Below, piece after piece: positions 41,817 to 49,851 of a stretch of 64,000 nucleotides of DNA. A model generated the notes under the pieces. That model ran no database searches and was not told where the DNA came from. It saw only the letters and a list, made by a program, of their open reading frames with translations. How positions within the stretch are numbered: the first letter of the stretch is position 1; every line of letters begins with the position of its first letter. Position numbers and translations under genes: made by a program. Origin of the DNA: Roseitranquillus sediminis (GTDB lineage Bacteria; Pseudomonadota; Alphaproteobacteria; Rhodobacterales; Rhodobacteraceae); contig NZ_JAFFOB010000009.1 of the NCBI RefSeq assembly GCF_016918935.1, positions 1-64,000 of the forward strand, read 5' to 3'.

Positions 41817-42766
41817 AGCGGATGGTGGCAGGCGGCTAGCTGACCCGGCGCCTTGGCCTCAAGCGGCGGGTCCTCGGCGCGGCAGATTTCTGTCGCACGC
41901 GGGCAGCGCGGCGTGAACGGGCAGCCGGGCGGCGGGTTCAGCGGGTCTGGCAATTCGGTCTCGCGCGCCTCCGGCGCTTCGAGAGGGCGCCCCACGCGCG
42001 GGGCGCTGTCAGCCAGGAGCTGCGTGTAGGGGTGGCGGGGTCGTGCAAAGATCGCATCCGCCGGACCGACCTCGACGACCGAGCCGAAGTAGAGGACCAC
42101 GACCCGGTCGCTCACCGCCTCTATCACGGCGAGGTCGTGCGAGATGAAGACGTAGGTGAGGCCCAACTCGGTCTTGAGGCGGTTGAGGAGGTTGAGCACC
42201 TGCGCCTGCACGCTGACGTCGAGCGCGCTGACCGGCTCGTCGAGGATCAGGATCCGTGCCTCGGCCGCCAGCGCGCGGGCGATACCGATGCGCTGCGCCT
42301 GGCCGCCCGAAAACTCGTGCGGATAACGTTCGAGGAACTCCTGGCGCAGGCTCACGAGGTCGAATATTTCGGCGATGCGCGTGGCGCGCTCCGCCCGGTT
42401 CATGCCATGCAGGTGCTTGAGCGGCGCCTCCATGACCTGCCGGATCGACTTGCGCGGATTTAGCGAGCTGATCGGGTCCTGGAAGACGTACTGGACGCGC
42501 TTGCCAAAGGCGGCGGGGTCGGAGTTGTCGAAGGCGCGGCCGTCGATCGCGATGGTGCCGGTGGAGGGCGGGATCAGGCCGACCAGCATCCGCGCCAGCG
42601 TTGACTTGCCGCAGCCGGACTCGCCCACGATGCCCAGCGTCTCGCCATGCTCGACGATCAGGGTGACGGGGCGGACGGCGCGGACGCGGCCCTTGGGCGG
42701 GCCGAACAGGCGCTTGCCGACCGGGAAGGTCTTGGAGAGGTCGGTGAGACGAAGGGCGGCGGTCAT
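41813..42766 (-). CDS. Oligopeptide/dipeptide ABC transporter ATPase (DppF/OppF-like)
   Basis: The 317-aa ATPase has Walker A GESGCGKST, signature EFSGGQAQRIGIARAL, Walker B ILILDEPVSALDVSVQAQVL, and the C-terminal oligopeptide-binding extension with the Cys motif GCPFTPRCP...C (iron-sulphur-type) ending ACHHPL. It is the last gene of the peptide-type operon and overlaps the fused permease-ATPase gene by four bases. Confidence 0.92.
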   Translation of the reverse strand: MTAALRLTDLSKTFPVGKRLFGPPKGRVRAVRPVTLIVEHGETLGIVGESGCGKSTLARMLVGLIPPSTGTIAIDGRAFDNSDPAAFGKRVQYVFQDPISSLNPRKSIRQVMEAPLKHLHGMNRAERATRIAEIFDLVSLRQEFLERYPHEFSGGQAQRIGIARALAAEARILILDEPVSALDVSVQAQVLNLLNRLKTELGLTYVFISHDLAVIEAVSDRVVVLYFGSVVEVGPADAIFARPRHPYTQLLADSAPRVGRPLEAPEARETELPDPLNPPPGCPFTPRCPRATEICRAEDPPLEAKAPGQLAACHHPL

Positions 42767-44640
42767 TCGGCGGCCTCTCGGAGTGGGGTTTCGGGGTGGA
42801 TGCAGCGGGCGGCATGGTGGTCGCTGCCCAGCATCGGGATGGGCGCGACGGTGCAGTCGGGCTCGCACTTCGGGCAGCGCGGAGCAAAGGCACAGCCCGG
42901 CGGCAGGTCTTCGACCGGCGGCGGCAGGCCGGAGATCGAGACGAGGTCGCGCCGGCCTTGGCCAAGCTCGGGAACGGACTGGATCAGGAGCCGAGTGTAG
43001 GGGTGCGCGGGGTCGTTGAGGACGACGTGGGTCGGCCCCTGCTCGACGATCTTGCCCGCATACATCACCGCCACCCGGTCGCAAAGCTGCGCCACCACGC
43101 CGAAATCGTGGGTGATGAAGACGATCGCGAGGCCTCGGTCGCGGCGCAGGTCGTCAAGGATGGAGAGCACCTGCGCCTGGACAGTGACGTCAAGCGCCGT
43201 AGTCGGCTCGTCGGCGATGATGACGTCGGGGTCGTTGGCGAGCGCCATCGCGATGCCGACCCGCTGGCGCATGCCGCCCGACATCTCGTGCGGATACGAG
43301 TTCGCGCGCTCAGCGGCGTTTGGAATACGCACCTGGCGCAGGAGGTCGATGGCGCGGTCCCACGCCTCGCGGCCAGAGACGCGGTGATGCACCCGGATCG
43401 CCTCGGTCAGCTGATCGCCGACGCGGTAGAGCGGGTGCAGCGTCGCGAGCGGGTCCTGGAAGATGTAGGCGATGCGGTCACCGCGCAGGTGGCGGAGGTC
43501 GAGGTAGCGCATGCCGACGAGGTCGCGGTCCCTGTAGCGCACCGCGCCACCGGTGATGACGCCGGGTGGCGAGGCGACAAGGCTCATGACGCTGAGCGCG
43601 GTGACGGACTTGCCGGAGCCCGACTCACCGATGATGCCGAGGCACTCACCCGGCTCGACATGGAGAGAGACGCCGCCGACGGCGCGATAGACCCGGCGAC
43701 CTACATGGAACTGGGTCTCGAGGTCCTGCAGGGCGAGGATGCCGCGCCCCTCGCCCTTCGGCACGCTCTTGCGGCTGACCATCGTCGCCGGGCGCGGCCG
43801 GGTCAGGGCGCCGGAGCGGAGCCGCGGGTCGAGCGCGTCGCGCACGCCGTCGCCGAGGAGGTTGATCGACATCACGACGATGAGGATCATCAGGCCAGGC
43901 ACCACCGACGTGTGCGGGGCCGAGATCAGCGCCGCCCGCGCCTCGCCCAGCATCGAGCCGAGATCGGCGGTGGGTGGCTGCGATCCGAGCCCGAGGAAGC
44001 TGAGGCCCGCGGTCTCGAGGATCATCCAGCCCACGGTGGTCGACATGGCGATGACGATGACGGGCACGACGTTGGGCAGGATCTCCGAGAGGATGATCCG
44101 AGCGTGGCCCATCCCGGAGAGCCGGGCGGCGTCCACCCACTCCTTGTGCGCGAGGCCGACGGTGATGCCGCGGATGTTTCGGGCGAAAAACGGCACGTTC
44201 ACAGCGGCAACCGCAATCAGCGCGTTCAGCAGGCCGGGGCCGAGGGCGGCGACGATGGCGAGCGCGAGCAGGATGTAGGGAAACGCCATTAGCATGTCGA
44301 CGCCGCGCATGATGACGTTGTCGGTCGTGCCGCCGAAATAGCCCGCGACGATGCCGATGGCCGCGCCAATGGTGGCCGCGATCACCGCCGCCGCAAAGCC
44401 GACCGTCAGGCTGAGCCGCGTGCCCCAGAGGAGGCGGCTGAGCAGGTCGCGCCCTAGATGGTCAGTGCCGAGCAGGTGCCCTTCCGAGAACGGCCGCAGG
44501 AACCGGTCGGCGGTCTCGGTCGCGTTCGGGTCCTGCAGAGGCAGGATTGGCGTGACCAGCGCGAGCAGCACGACGACGAAGAGGACGATCAGTCCGAGCA
44601 GCCCCAGACGGTTGCGCGACAGGCGGCGCAGAAAGCTCAC
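42763..44640 (-). CDS. Fused ABC permease-ATPase of peptide/nickel type (DppC-DppD)
   Basis: The 625-aa protein joins two usual subunits. Residues 1 to about 290 are a DppC-type permease (RNRLGLLGLIVLFVVVLLAL, GTDHLGRDLLSRLLWGTRLS, RNIRGITVGLAHKEWVDAAR). From about 305 on comes a DppD-type ATPase (GESGSGKSVTALSVM, EMSGGMRQRVGIAMAL, VIIADEPTTALDVTVQAQVL, GCAFAPRCP). Such fusions are known in this family. The GTG start overlaps the dppB-like stop. Membrane segments and all ATPase motifs are intact. Confidence 0.9.
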   Translation of the reverse strand: MSFLRRLSRNRLGLLGLIVLFVVVLLALVTPILPLQDPNATETADRFLRPFSEGHLLGTDHLGRDLLSRLLWGTRLSLTVGFAAAVIAATIGAAIGIVAGYFGGTTDNVIMRGVDMLMAFPYILLALAIVAALGPGLLNALIAVAAVNVPFFARNIRGITVGLAHKEWVDAARLSGMGHARIILSEILPNVVPVIVIAMSTTVGWMILETAGLSFLGLGSQPPTADLGSMLGEARAALISAPHTSVVPGLMILIVVMSINLLGDGVRDALDPRLRSGALTRPRPATMVSRKSVPKGEGRGILALQDLETQFHVGRRVYRAVGGVSLHVEPGECLGIIGESGSGKSVTALSVMSLVASPPGVITGGAVRYRDRDLVGMRYLDLRHLRGDRIAYIFQDPLATLHPLYRVGDQLTEAIRVHHRVSGREAWDRAIDLLRQVRIPNAAERANSYPHEMSGGMRQRVGIAMALANDPDVIIADEPTTALDVTVQAQVLSILDDLRRDRGLAIVFITHDFGVVAQLCDRVAVMYAGKIVEQGPTHVVLNDPAHPYTRLLIQSVPELGQGRRDLVSISGLPPPVEDLPPGCAFAPRCPKCEPDCTVAPIPMLGSDHHAARCIHPETPLREAAE

Positions 44641-45584
44641 GTCTTGATCCGCGGATCGAGGAGCGCCTGCGCCACGTCCACGACAATGTTGAAGAGCACG
44701 TAGCAGGCGGCGACGAACACCACCCCGCCCTGCACCAGCAGGATGTCGCGGGTCAGGATCGCATCGACCAGCATCCTGCCGATGCCCGGCCATTGGAACA
44801 CGATCTCGATGTAGACCGCCCCCGACAGCACGAACCCGGCCTGGATGCCAAGCACCGGGATGATCGACACCATTGCCGCCTTGAGGGCGTGGCGCCAGAT
44901 CACCCGCCGCTCGGGCACGCCCTTGGCGCGAGCGGTGCGGATGAAGTCCTGCCGCAGCACCTCGAGCATCGCCGACCTCGACAGCCGCGCAACAACTCCC
45001 GTGGCGACGACCGCCAGCGCCGTCGCCGGCATGATGAGGTGCCACAGCAGGTCAGGCAGGTCGCCGCCGCCGTAGATCGCGTACATCCCCGAGACCGGCA
45101 GCCACTGCAGGTTCACCGCGAAGATGAGGATCATCATCATCCCGAGGAAGAAGGACGGTATCGAGATGCCGAGCAGCACGGCGAAGGTGATCGCCTTGTC
45201 CGCCCATCCGTACTGGCGGGCGGCGGAGACAGTGCCGGCAAGGATACCGAAGATGGTGCAGAGAACGAAGGAGGTGCCGGCGAGGATCAGCGTCGCGTTG
45301 AACCGCTCCAGCACCTCGTCGATCACCGGGCGGTTGAGTCGGAACGAGCGACCGAACTCGCCCTGCAGCATGTTCGCAAGCCAGACGAAGTATCGCTGCC
45401 ACGCTGGCCGATCGAGGCCGAGGTCGCGGTTCAGCCGCTCGACGTTTTCTGGCGTGGCGTAGCTGCCGAGGATCGCCGTAGCCGGGTCGCCCGGGATCAG
45501 TGCCATGATCGCGAACACGATCACCGTGATGCCGAGCAGCACCGGGATGGCGGAGATCAGGCGCTTCACGATGTAGGCGCCCAT
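44637..45584 (-). CDS. Peptide-type ABC transporter permease (DppB-like)
   Basis: The 315-aa protein has the DppB pattern: YIVKRLISAIPVLLGITVIV, ALIPGDPATAIL, LGLDRPAWQRYFVWL, and the cytoplasmic EAA loop EVLRQDFIRTARAKGVPERR. Six membrane helices. It follows the binding-protein gene by 92 bases, and its end overlaps the fused permease-ATPase. A longer upstream frame is not supported by a start signal. Confidence 0.92.
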   Translation of the reverse strand: MGAYIVKRLISAIPVLLGITVIVFAIMALIPGDPATAILGSYATPENVERLNRDLGLDRPAWQRYFVWLANMLQGEFGRSFRLNRPVIDEVLERFNATLILAGTSFVLCTIFGILAGTVSAARQYGWADKAITFAVLLGISIPSFFLGMMMILIFAVNLQWLPVSGMYAIYGGGDLPDLLWHLIMPATALAVVATGVVARLSRSAMLEVLRQDFIRTARAKGVPERRVIWRHALKAAMVSIIPVLGIQAGFVLSGAVYIEIVFQWPGIGRMLVDAILTRDILLVQGGVVFVAACYVLFNIVVDVAQALLDPRIKT

Positions 45585-45676
45585 CGGCAACGCCCCTCTT
45601 TGCTCTAAAGATGTCCTCGCCGCAGGCGGCCGTTCTTCAGCCGCCAGTGCCGCCCAAAATCTGCAGACGTGCCTTC

Positions 45677-47245
45677 TCAGTTCTTCGTCACGTCCCCGAG
45701 CAGCAGGAAGAACGACGGCTCGAGCTCGAAGCCCTCGACCCGATCGCTGACCACGGCGTTCTGCTTCCAGTTCGCCACGAAGACCCAGGGCGCGTCCTCG
45801 TGCACGATCGCCTGCACCTGCTTGTAGAGCTCGGCGCGCTCCTCCTGACTGGTCGAGGTGCGGGCCTCCTCCAGCAGCCGGTCGACCTCCGGATTGGAGT
45901 AGTAGCCCGAGTTGAAGCCGCCGTTCTCCGGCCACGCCTCGGTGCGCAGCGTCAGGTAGGGCAGCGTGTCGGGGTCATTCGTCATCCACGCCATCTCGGC
46001 CATGTCGGCCTTGCCCTCGAGGCCTGGGTTCACCTGTCCGAGAAAGGTGTTCCACTCGTAGGTCTCGATGCCCACGTCGAAGCCCACCTCATCGAGGTCG
46101 GCCTGGATCGCGGTGGCCATCGGCACCGGGTCGAGCATGCCGGAACCGCCCTCCGTCACATAGAAAGTGAGCTCCGCACCCTCGGCCCCGGCCTCCTGAA
46201 GGAGCTGCCGCGCCCGCTCCGGATCATGCGGATATGGCTCGACCGCATCGTTGTGCGCCCAAGCGAAGGCGGGCGGGATTGGTCCGGCCGCGACCTCGGC
46301 GGTCCCTTCCAGAACGTCGTTGACCAGCGCCTCCTTGTCGATGGCGTAGTTGGCCGCCTGCCGCACCCGCTGGTCCGCGAACGGACCCTCCTTGGCGTTG
46401 AGAATCAGGAACCAGACGTGCGGCCCCGCCTGCTCGACCACCTGGAATCCTTCGCCCTCGAACTGGCCGAGTGCCACCGGCGGCACCTCGACCATCAGGT
46501 CGATGCCGCCCGCAAGCATTTCGGCCGTGCGGGTGTTGGCGTCGGTGATCGGCCGGAAGACCACCGCCTCCAGCGCGGGCGCACCGTCCCAGTAGTCGGG
46601 GTTGCGCTCGACCACCACGGCCTCGTTCGGGCGCCATTCGACGAACTGGAAGGGTCCGGTGCCGACAGGGTTGCGGCCGAAGTCCTGGCCGTGCTGCTCG
46701 ACCGCTACAGGCGAGACGATGAGGCCCGTGGGATAGGCGAGGTTCGACAGGAAGGGCGCGTAGGGCTCGGAGAGCTGGAAGCGCACCGTCTGGTCGTCCA
46801 CAACCTCGACCTCGTCGATAGCCGAAAAGAAGAACGACAGCGGGAACGGGCCGGTATCGTAGTAGGGGTGGTCCTCGTTCAGCATGCGGTCGAAGTTGAA
46901 CTTCACCGCCTCGGCGTCGAAAGCCGTGCCGTCGTGGAAGTTCACGCCCTCGCGGAGATCGAAGGTGTATGTGGTGCCGTCGTCGCTGACCTCCCAGCTC
47001 TCGGCCAGCGCCGGCTCGACCTCGAGCGTACCGGCCTTGTAGCGCACGAGCCCGTCATAGACGTTCATCAGGATGCGGAAGTCGTTGACGGCCGTGACCG
47101 CGGCAGGGTCCAGCGCCTGCGGCTCCGCGATCTGCCCGACGACGAGGACGCCGGAAGGCGTCTGCGCCGACGCGGGCAGTCCGTGCATCGCGATCCCGAG
47201 AGCAGCTGCAGGCGCCGCCTTCCGCATCCATTCCATCGGTCTCAT
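45677..47245 (-). CDS. Periplasmic substrate-binding protein of the peptide-type ABC transporter
   Basis: The 522-aa protein is a family 5 (SBP_bac_5/DppA-OppA) binding protein. It has a signal peptide ending near LPASAQ, then LVVGQIAEPQALDPAAVT, YDGLVRYKAGTLEVEPALAE, and TYTFDLREGVNFHDGTAFDA, the family signature. It heads a four-gene operon running leftward. A palindrome at 47265-47286 lies just upstream and could be an operator. The substrate, whether peptide, opine or other, is not readable from sequence. Confidence 0.93.
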   Translation of the reverse strand: MRPMEWMRKAAPAAALGIAMHGLPASAQTPSGVLVVGQIAEPQALDPAAVTAVNDFRILMNVYDGLVRYKAGTLEVEPALAESWEVSDDGTTYTFDLREGVNFHDGTAFDAEAVKFNFDRMLNEDHPYYDTGPFPLSFFFSAIDEVEVVDDQTVRFQLSEPYAPFLSNLAYPTGLIVSPVAVEQHGQDFGRNPVGTGPFQFVEWRPNEAVVVERNPDYWDGAPALEAVVFRPITDANTRTAEMLAGGIDLMVEVPPVALGQFEGEGFQVVEQAGPHVWFLILNAKEGPFADQRVRQAANYAIDKEALVNDVLEGTAEVAAGPIPPAFAWAHNDAVEPYPHDPERARQLLQEAGAEGAELTFYVTEGGSGMLDPVPMATAIQADLDEVGFDVGIETYEWNTFLGQVNPGLEGKADMAEMAWMTNDPDTLPYLTLRTEAWPENGGFNSGYYSNPEVDRLLEEARTSTSQEERAELYKQVQAIVHEDAPWVFVANWKQNAVVSDRVEGFELEPSFFLLLGDVTKN

Positions 47246-47264
47246 GTGCCTCTCCCTGTCGTTC

Positions 47265-47286
47265 GCGGTTTACGTATAGTAACCGC
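47265..47286. promoter_or_regulatory. Palindromic operator candidate upstream of the ABC operon
   Basis: GCGGTT and AACCGC flank TACGTATAGT, giving a 22-base imperfect palindrome 20 bases before the binding-protein ATG. Size and position fit a GntR- or LacI-type repressor site covering the promoter. Confidence 0.45.
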
Positions 47287-47378
47287 AAAGCCTGCGACGT
47301 CACCACCTCAGGCGGTGGGGACGGAGCGGCTGCGGCGGCGCGGCGCGACCTGTGGCAGAACCATCTGTTAACCCTTAT

Positions 47379-47460
47379 CGGTCAGGTTGCGGAAGTTCGT
47401 CGCAGACGGACGACTTCCTCCCTGATCGAACTGGCTGCGCCTTCGGGCGCAGCTTTTTTT
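47379..47460 (+). ncRNA. Candidate small RNA 1 with intrinsic terminator
   Basis: CGGTCAGG (47379-47386) pairs with CCTGATCG (47421-47428), enclosing GGAAG-TTCGTC paired with GACGA-CTTCC (47391-47418, one bulge). This is followed by the perfect stem GCTGCGCC-TTCG-GGCGCAGC (47434-47453) and seven Ts. No protein gene ends here on this strand, so a short untranslated RNA is the simplest source of the terminator. The 5' end and promoter are unclear. Confidence 0.55.
47434..47460 (+). terminator. Strong intrinsic terminator with TTCG loop
   Basis: An 8-pair GC stem with a TTCG tetraloop is followed directly by TTTTTTT. It works only in the plus direction, because the opposite strand has no T-run. 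Confidence 0.85.
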
Positions 47461-47489
47461 GCTTTGAAACCAAGCTCTGTTCGCGCAGC

Positions 47490-47595
47490 TTGACCTGTGA
47501 ATCCTTCTGTCCTAGCGTCCGGCGCAATGACTAAGTCGGCCAGTCCGACAGGGAGATGAGACGTAAGGAAAAGGGCCCCGGTGATGGGCCCTTTT
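47490..47595 (+). ncRNA. Candidate small RNA 2 with promoter and terminator
   Basis: A promoter-like pair, TTGACC (47490-47495) and TAGCGT (47513-47518) with 17-base spacing, precedes a hairpin GTCGG-CCAGT-CCGAC (47535-47549) and an unpaired purine-rich linker GGGAGATGAGACGTAAGG. The terminator AAGGGCCC/GGGCCCTT with a T-run (47571-47595) follows. The predicted transcript is about 70 nt and has the usual shape of a trans-acting small RNA. It has no reading frame of note. Confidence 0.5.
47571..47595. terminator. Intrinsic terminator, usable in both directions
   Basis: AAGGGCCC and GGGCCCTT pair around a seven-base loop. TTTTT follows on the plus strand and a TTTT run follows on the minus strand. 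It ends candidate small RNA 2 and insulates the IalB gene. Confidence 0.75.
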
Positions 47596-47688
47596 TCAAT
47601 CCCCATCGTTCTTTCGCCTGGCCCGGCTGACACGGCCTGCCCGGCGTGCTAGGGCACCTCGACCTTCGACAACAGGACGAGACGGAAC

Positions 47689-48342
47689 ATGCCCGATCTG
47701 ACCAGAATCGTCGCCGCGGCCCTTCTGGCCGCGCTTGCTGCCGGCGCCGCTTCGGCGCAGCAGGAGGCAGCCGAAGAGCCCGCGACCGAAGCGACCGAGT
47801 CCACGAAGACCGGGGGCGCAGAGGCCACCACGACCGACACGATGGGCCTCTCGATGGGCGAGGAGGCCGAGGAGGTGGGCCAGACCTACACCGCGGAAGT
47901 CTTTGGCGAATGGGAGCGTCGCTGCATCCGCACCGAGCAGGGCAACGATCCGTGCCAGCTCTACCAGCTCCTGCAGGACGACGAGGGCAACAACGTCGCC
48001 GAGATCAGCATGTTCGCCCTGCCCGAGGCGCAGGAGGCCGCAGCCGGCGCGACGATCATCACGCCGCTCGAGACGCTCCTGACCGGTCAGGTGTCGCTCA
48101 GCGTCGATGGCGGCGCGGCGCGGCGCTATCCCTTCACCTTCTGCTCGCAGGTTGGGTGCTTCAGCCGGATCGGCTTCACCGAGGCGGAGGTCCAGCAGTT
48201 CAAGCGCGGGCGTGAAGCTACGATCTCGATTCGCCCGCTGGCTGCGCCGGACCAGACGGTGGACCTGACCGTCTCGCTCTCGGGCTTCACTGCAGGGTAT
48301 GATTCCGTCGCCGAAGCCAACGCGGCGGCCGGCAACAACTGA
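47689..48342 (+). CDS. Invasion-associated locus B (IalB) family protein
   Basis: The 217-aa protein has a signal peptide (MPDLTRIVAAALLAALAAGA, cleavage ASA-Q), a low-complexity Glu/Ala/Thr-rich linker (about 25-65), and an IalB domain: FGEWERRCI, DPCQLYQLLQDDEGNNVAEI, YPFTFCSQVGCFSRIGF with the paired Cys, and a C-terminal beta region. IalB-family proteins are common periplasmic proteins of alphaproteobacteria; outside Bartonella their role is unclear. It is convergent with the ketosynthase gene, seven bases apart. Confidence 0.88.
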   Translation: MPDLTRIVAAALLAALAAGAASAQQEAAEEPATEATESTKTGGAEATTTDTMGLSMGEEAEEVGQTYTAEVFGEWERRCIRTEQGNDPCQLYQLLQDDEGNNVAEISMFALPEAQEAAAGATIITPLETLLTGQVSLSVDGGAARRYPFTFCSQVGCFSRIGFTEAEVQQFKRGREATISIRPLAAPDQTVDLTVSLSGFTAGYDSVAEANAAAGNN

Positions 48343-48349
48343 CTTCACC

Positions 48350-49561
48350 TCAGGCGCGCCGCAGCGCCAGCACCGCGTTGAACCCGCCGAAGGCGAAGGC
48401 ATTGGACAGTGCAACGTCCACCTTCGCCTCTCGCGCGATGTTGGGCACGACGTCCAGCGCGCATTCCGGGTCCGGTTCCTCGTAGCCGATGGTGGGCGCG
48501 ACGATGCCGTCGCGAACCGCCATGATGCACGAGAGCAGCTCGACCGCCCCGGTTCCCCCGATCAGGTGGCCGTGCATGGACTTGGTCGACGAGATCATCA
48601 GGTCGTCCGCGGCATGGGCGCCGAAGACATCGGCCACCGCCGCGCATTCTGTCTTGTCGTTGGCCGCGGTCCCGGTCCCGTGGGCGCTTATGTAGCCCAC
48701 CTCCTCTGGCGCGAGGCGCGCGTCGGCAAGCGCTCCCGACATCGCCCGGGCCGCGCCCTGCTTCGACGGCATCACGATGTCAGCCGCGTCCGAGCTCATG
48801 GCAAATCCGATCACCTCCGCCAGTATCTCGGCGCCGCGGGCACGCGCGTGCTCCCGCTCCTCGAAGACGAAGATGCCGGCGCCCTCGCCCTGCACCATCC
48901 CGTTGCGATTGGCGCTGAACGGACGGCAGGCGTCGCGCGACATGACCCGCAGCCCTTCCCACGCCTTGATGCCGCCGAAGCAGAGCATCGACTCCGATCC
49001 GCCCGTGACTATAACGGTTGCCGAGCCGCCCCGGATCAGGTGAAACGCCAGGCCCATCGCGTGGTTGGAGCTGGCGCAGGCGGTGGCGACGGTAAAAGAC
49101 GGGCCGTGGAGGCCATGCTCGATCGCGATGTGGCTCGCGGCGGCGTTGTTCATCAGCTTCGGCACGACGAACGGGTGGACGCGGTTCTTCCCCTCCTCGT
49201 ACACGGCCCGGTAGTTCTCGTCCCAAGTATTTACACCGCCGCCCGCAGTGCCCAGCACTACGCCGGTCTCGCCTGCGAGTTGTCCGGAGAAGTCGAGACC
49301 GGCCTGCGCCAGCGCCTCCTTCGCGGCCAGCAGCGTGAACTGCGTGAACCGGTCGTACAGGGCGATCTGCTGGCGATTGAAGTGCGCTTCGGGGTCGTAG
49401 TCGTGGACTTGTCCGCCGATCTGGATCGACAAGCGCTCGACATCGCGCACGTCGAGCGGACCGATGCCGCACTTCCCCTCCCGCATAGCGGCGAGCGTCT
49501 CAGGGACGTCCTGGCCGAGCGGGTTGATCGTGCCCGCGCCGGTGATAACGACGCGCCTCAT
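48350..49561 (-). CDS. Beta-ketoacyl-ACP synthase (FabF/NodE-like)
   Basis: The 403-aa condensing enzyme starts RRVVITGAGTINPLGQDVPE and has active-site Cys162 in TACASSNHAMG, His in SAHGTGTAANDK and His in STKSMHGHLIGG, plus NAFAFGGFN. It overlaps by four bases the gene for a dedicated acyl carrier protein, a pairing seen in NodE-NodF and in lipid A acyl-chain synthesis clusters. With LpxD following, a role in making a special acyl chain for lipid A is plausible; general fatty-acid elongation cannot be excluded. Confidence 0.88.
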   Translation of the reverse strand: MRRVVITGAGTINPLGQDVPETLAAMREGKCGIGPLDVRDVERLSIQIGGQVHDYDPEAHFNRQQIALYDRFTQFTLLAAKEALAQAGLDFSGQLAGETGVVLGTAGGGVNTWDENYRAVYEEGKNRVHPFVVPKLMNNAAASHIAIEHGLHGPSFTVATACASSNHAMGLAFHLIRGGSATVIVTGGSESMLCFGGIKAWEGLRVMSRDACRPFSANRNGMVQGEGAGIFVFEEREHARARGAEILAEVIGFAMSSDAADIVMPSKQGAARAMSGALADARLAPEEVGYISAHGTGTAANDKTECAAVADVFGAHAADDLMISSTKSMHGHLIGGTGAVELLSCIMAVRDGIVAPTIGYEEPDPECALDVVPNIAREAKVDVALSNAFAFGGFNAVLALRRA

Positions 49562-49824
49562 GCGTTTTGCCGCGCCACCAGCTCCTCGACCGCGGCGACA
49601 ATGGAGGCGACGTTCGAAATGTCGAACTCCGACTCCTCGGGCTGGTTCGCGTTGAAGGGAACCTCGACGTCGAACTCCTCCTCGATCGAGAAGATGCATT
49701 CAACGAGCGCCAGACTGTCGATGCCGAGATCCTCGAGCGTCTGATCCATGCGGATGTCGGAGGGCTCCAGCACGGCCTGTTCGGCCACGATCGCGACCAC
49801 CCTGTCCTTCACGCTCCCGGCCAT
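49558..49824 (-). CDS. Acyl carrier protein paired with the ketosynthase
   Basis: The 88-aa protein has the phosphopantetheine attachment site LGIDSLALVECIF and the acidic helices typical of ACPs (LEDLGIDSLALVE, FSIEEEFDVEVPF). Its C-terminus is longer and more divergent than AcpP, which fits a specialised carrier. It lies between lpxD and the ketosynthase in one direction. Confidence 0.9.
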   Translation of the reverse strand: MAGSVKDRVVAIVAEQAVLEPSDIRMDQTLEDLGIDSLALVECIFSIEEEFDVEVPFNANQPEESEFDISNVASIVAAVEELVARQNA

Positions 49825-49851
49825 GGCGGAACCTCCTCGCTTGGGCGCGAT

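Noticed and set aside
42796-44292. 498-codon plus-strand frame
   Set aside because: Antisense to the fused permease-ATPase; no start signal and biased composition.
44641-45045. Apparent N-terminal extension of the fused permease-ATPase
   Set aside because: It is an alternative frame of the dppB-like gene; the GTG at 44640 with a four-base overlap is the natural start.
45611-47371. 586-codon plus-strand frame
   Set aside because: Antisense to the periplasmic binding protein and composed of Arg/Leu/Val/Asp repeats typical of shadows.
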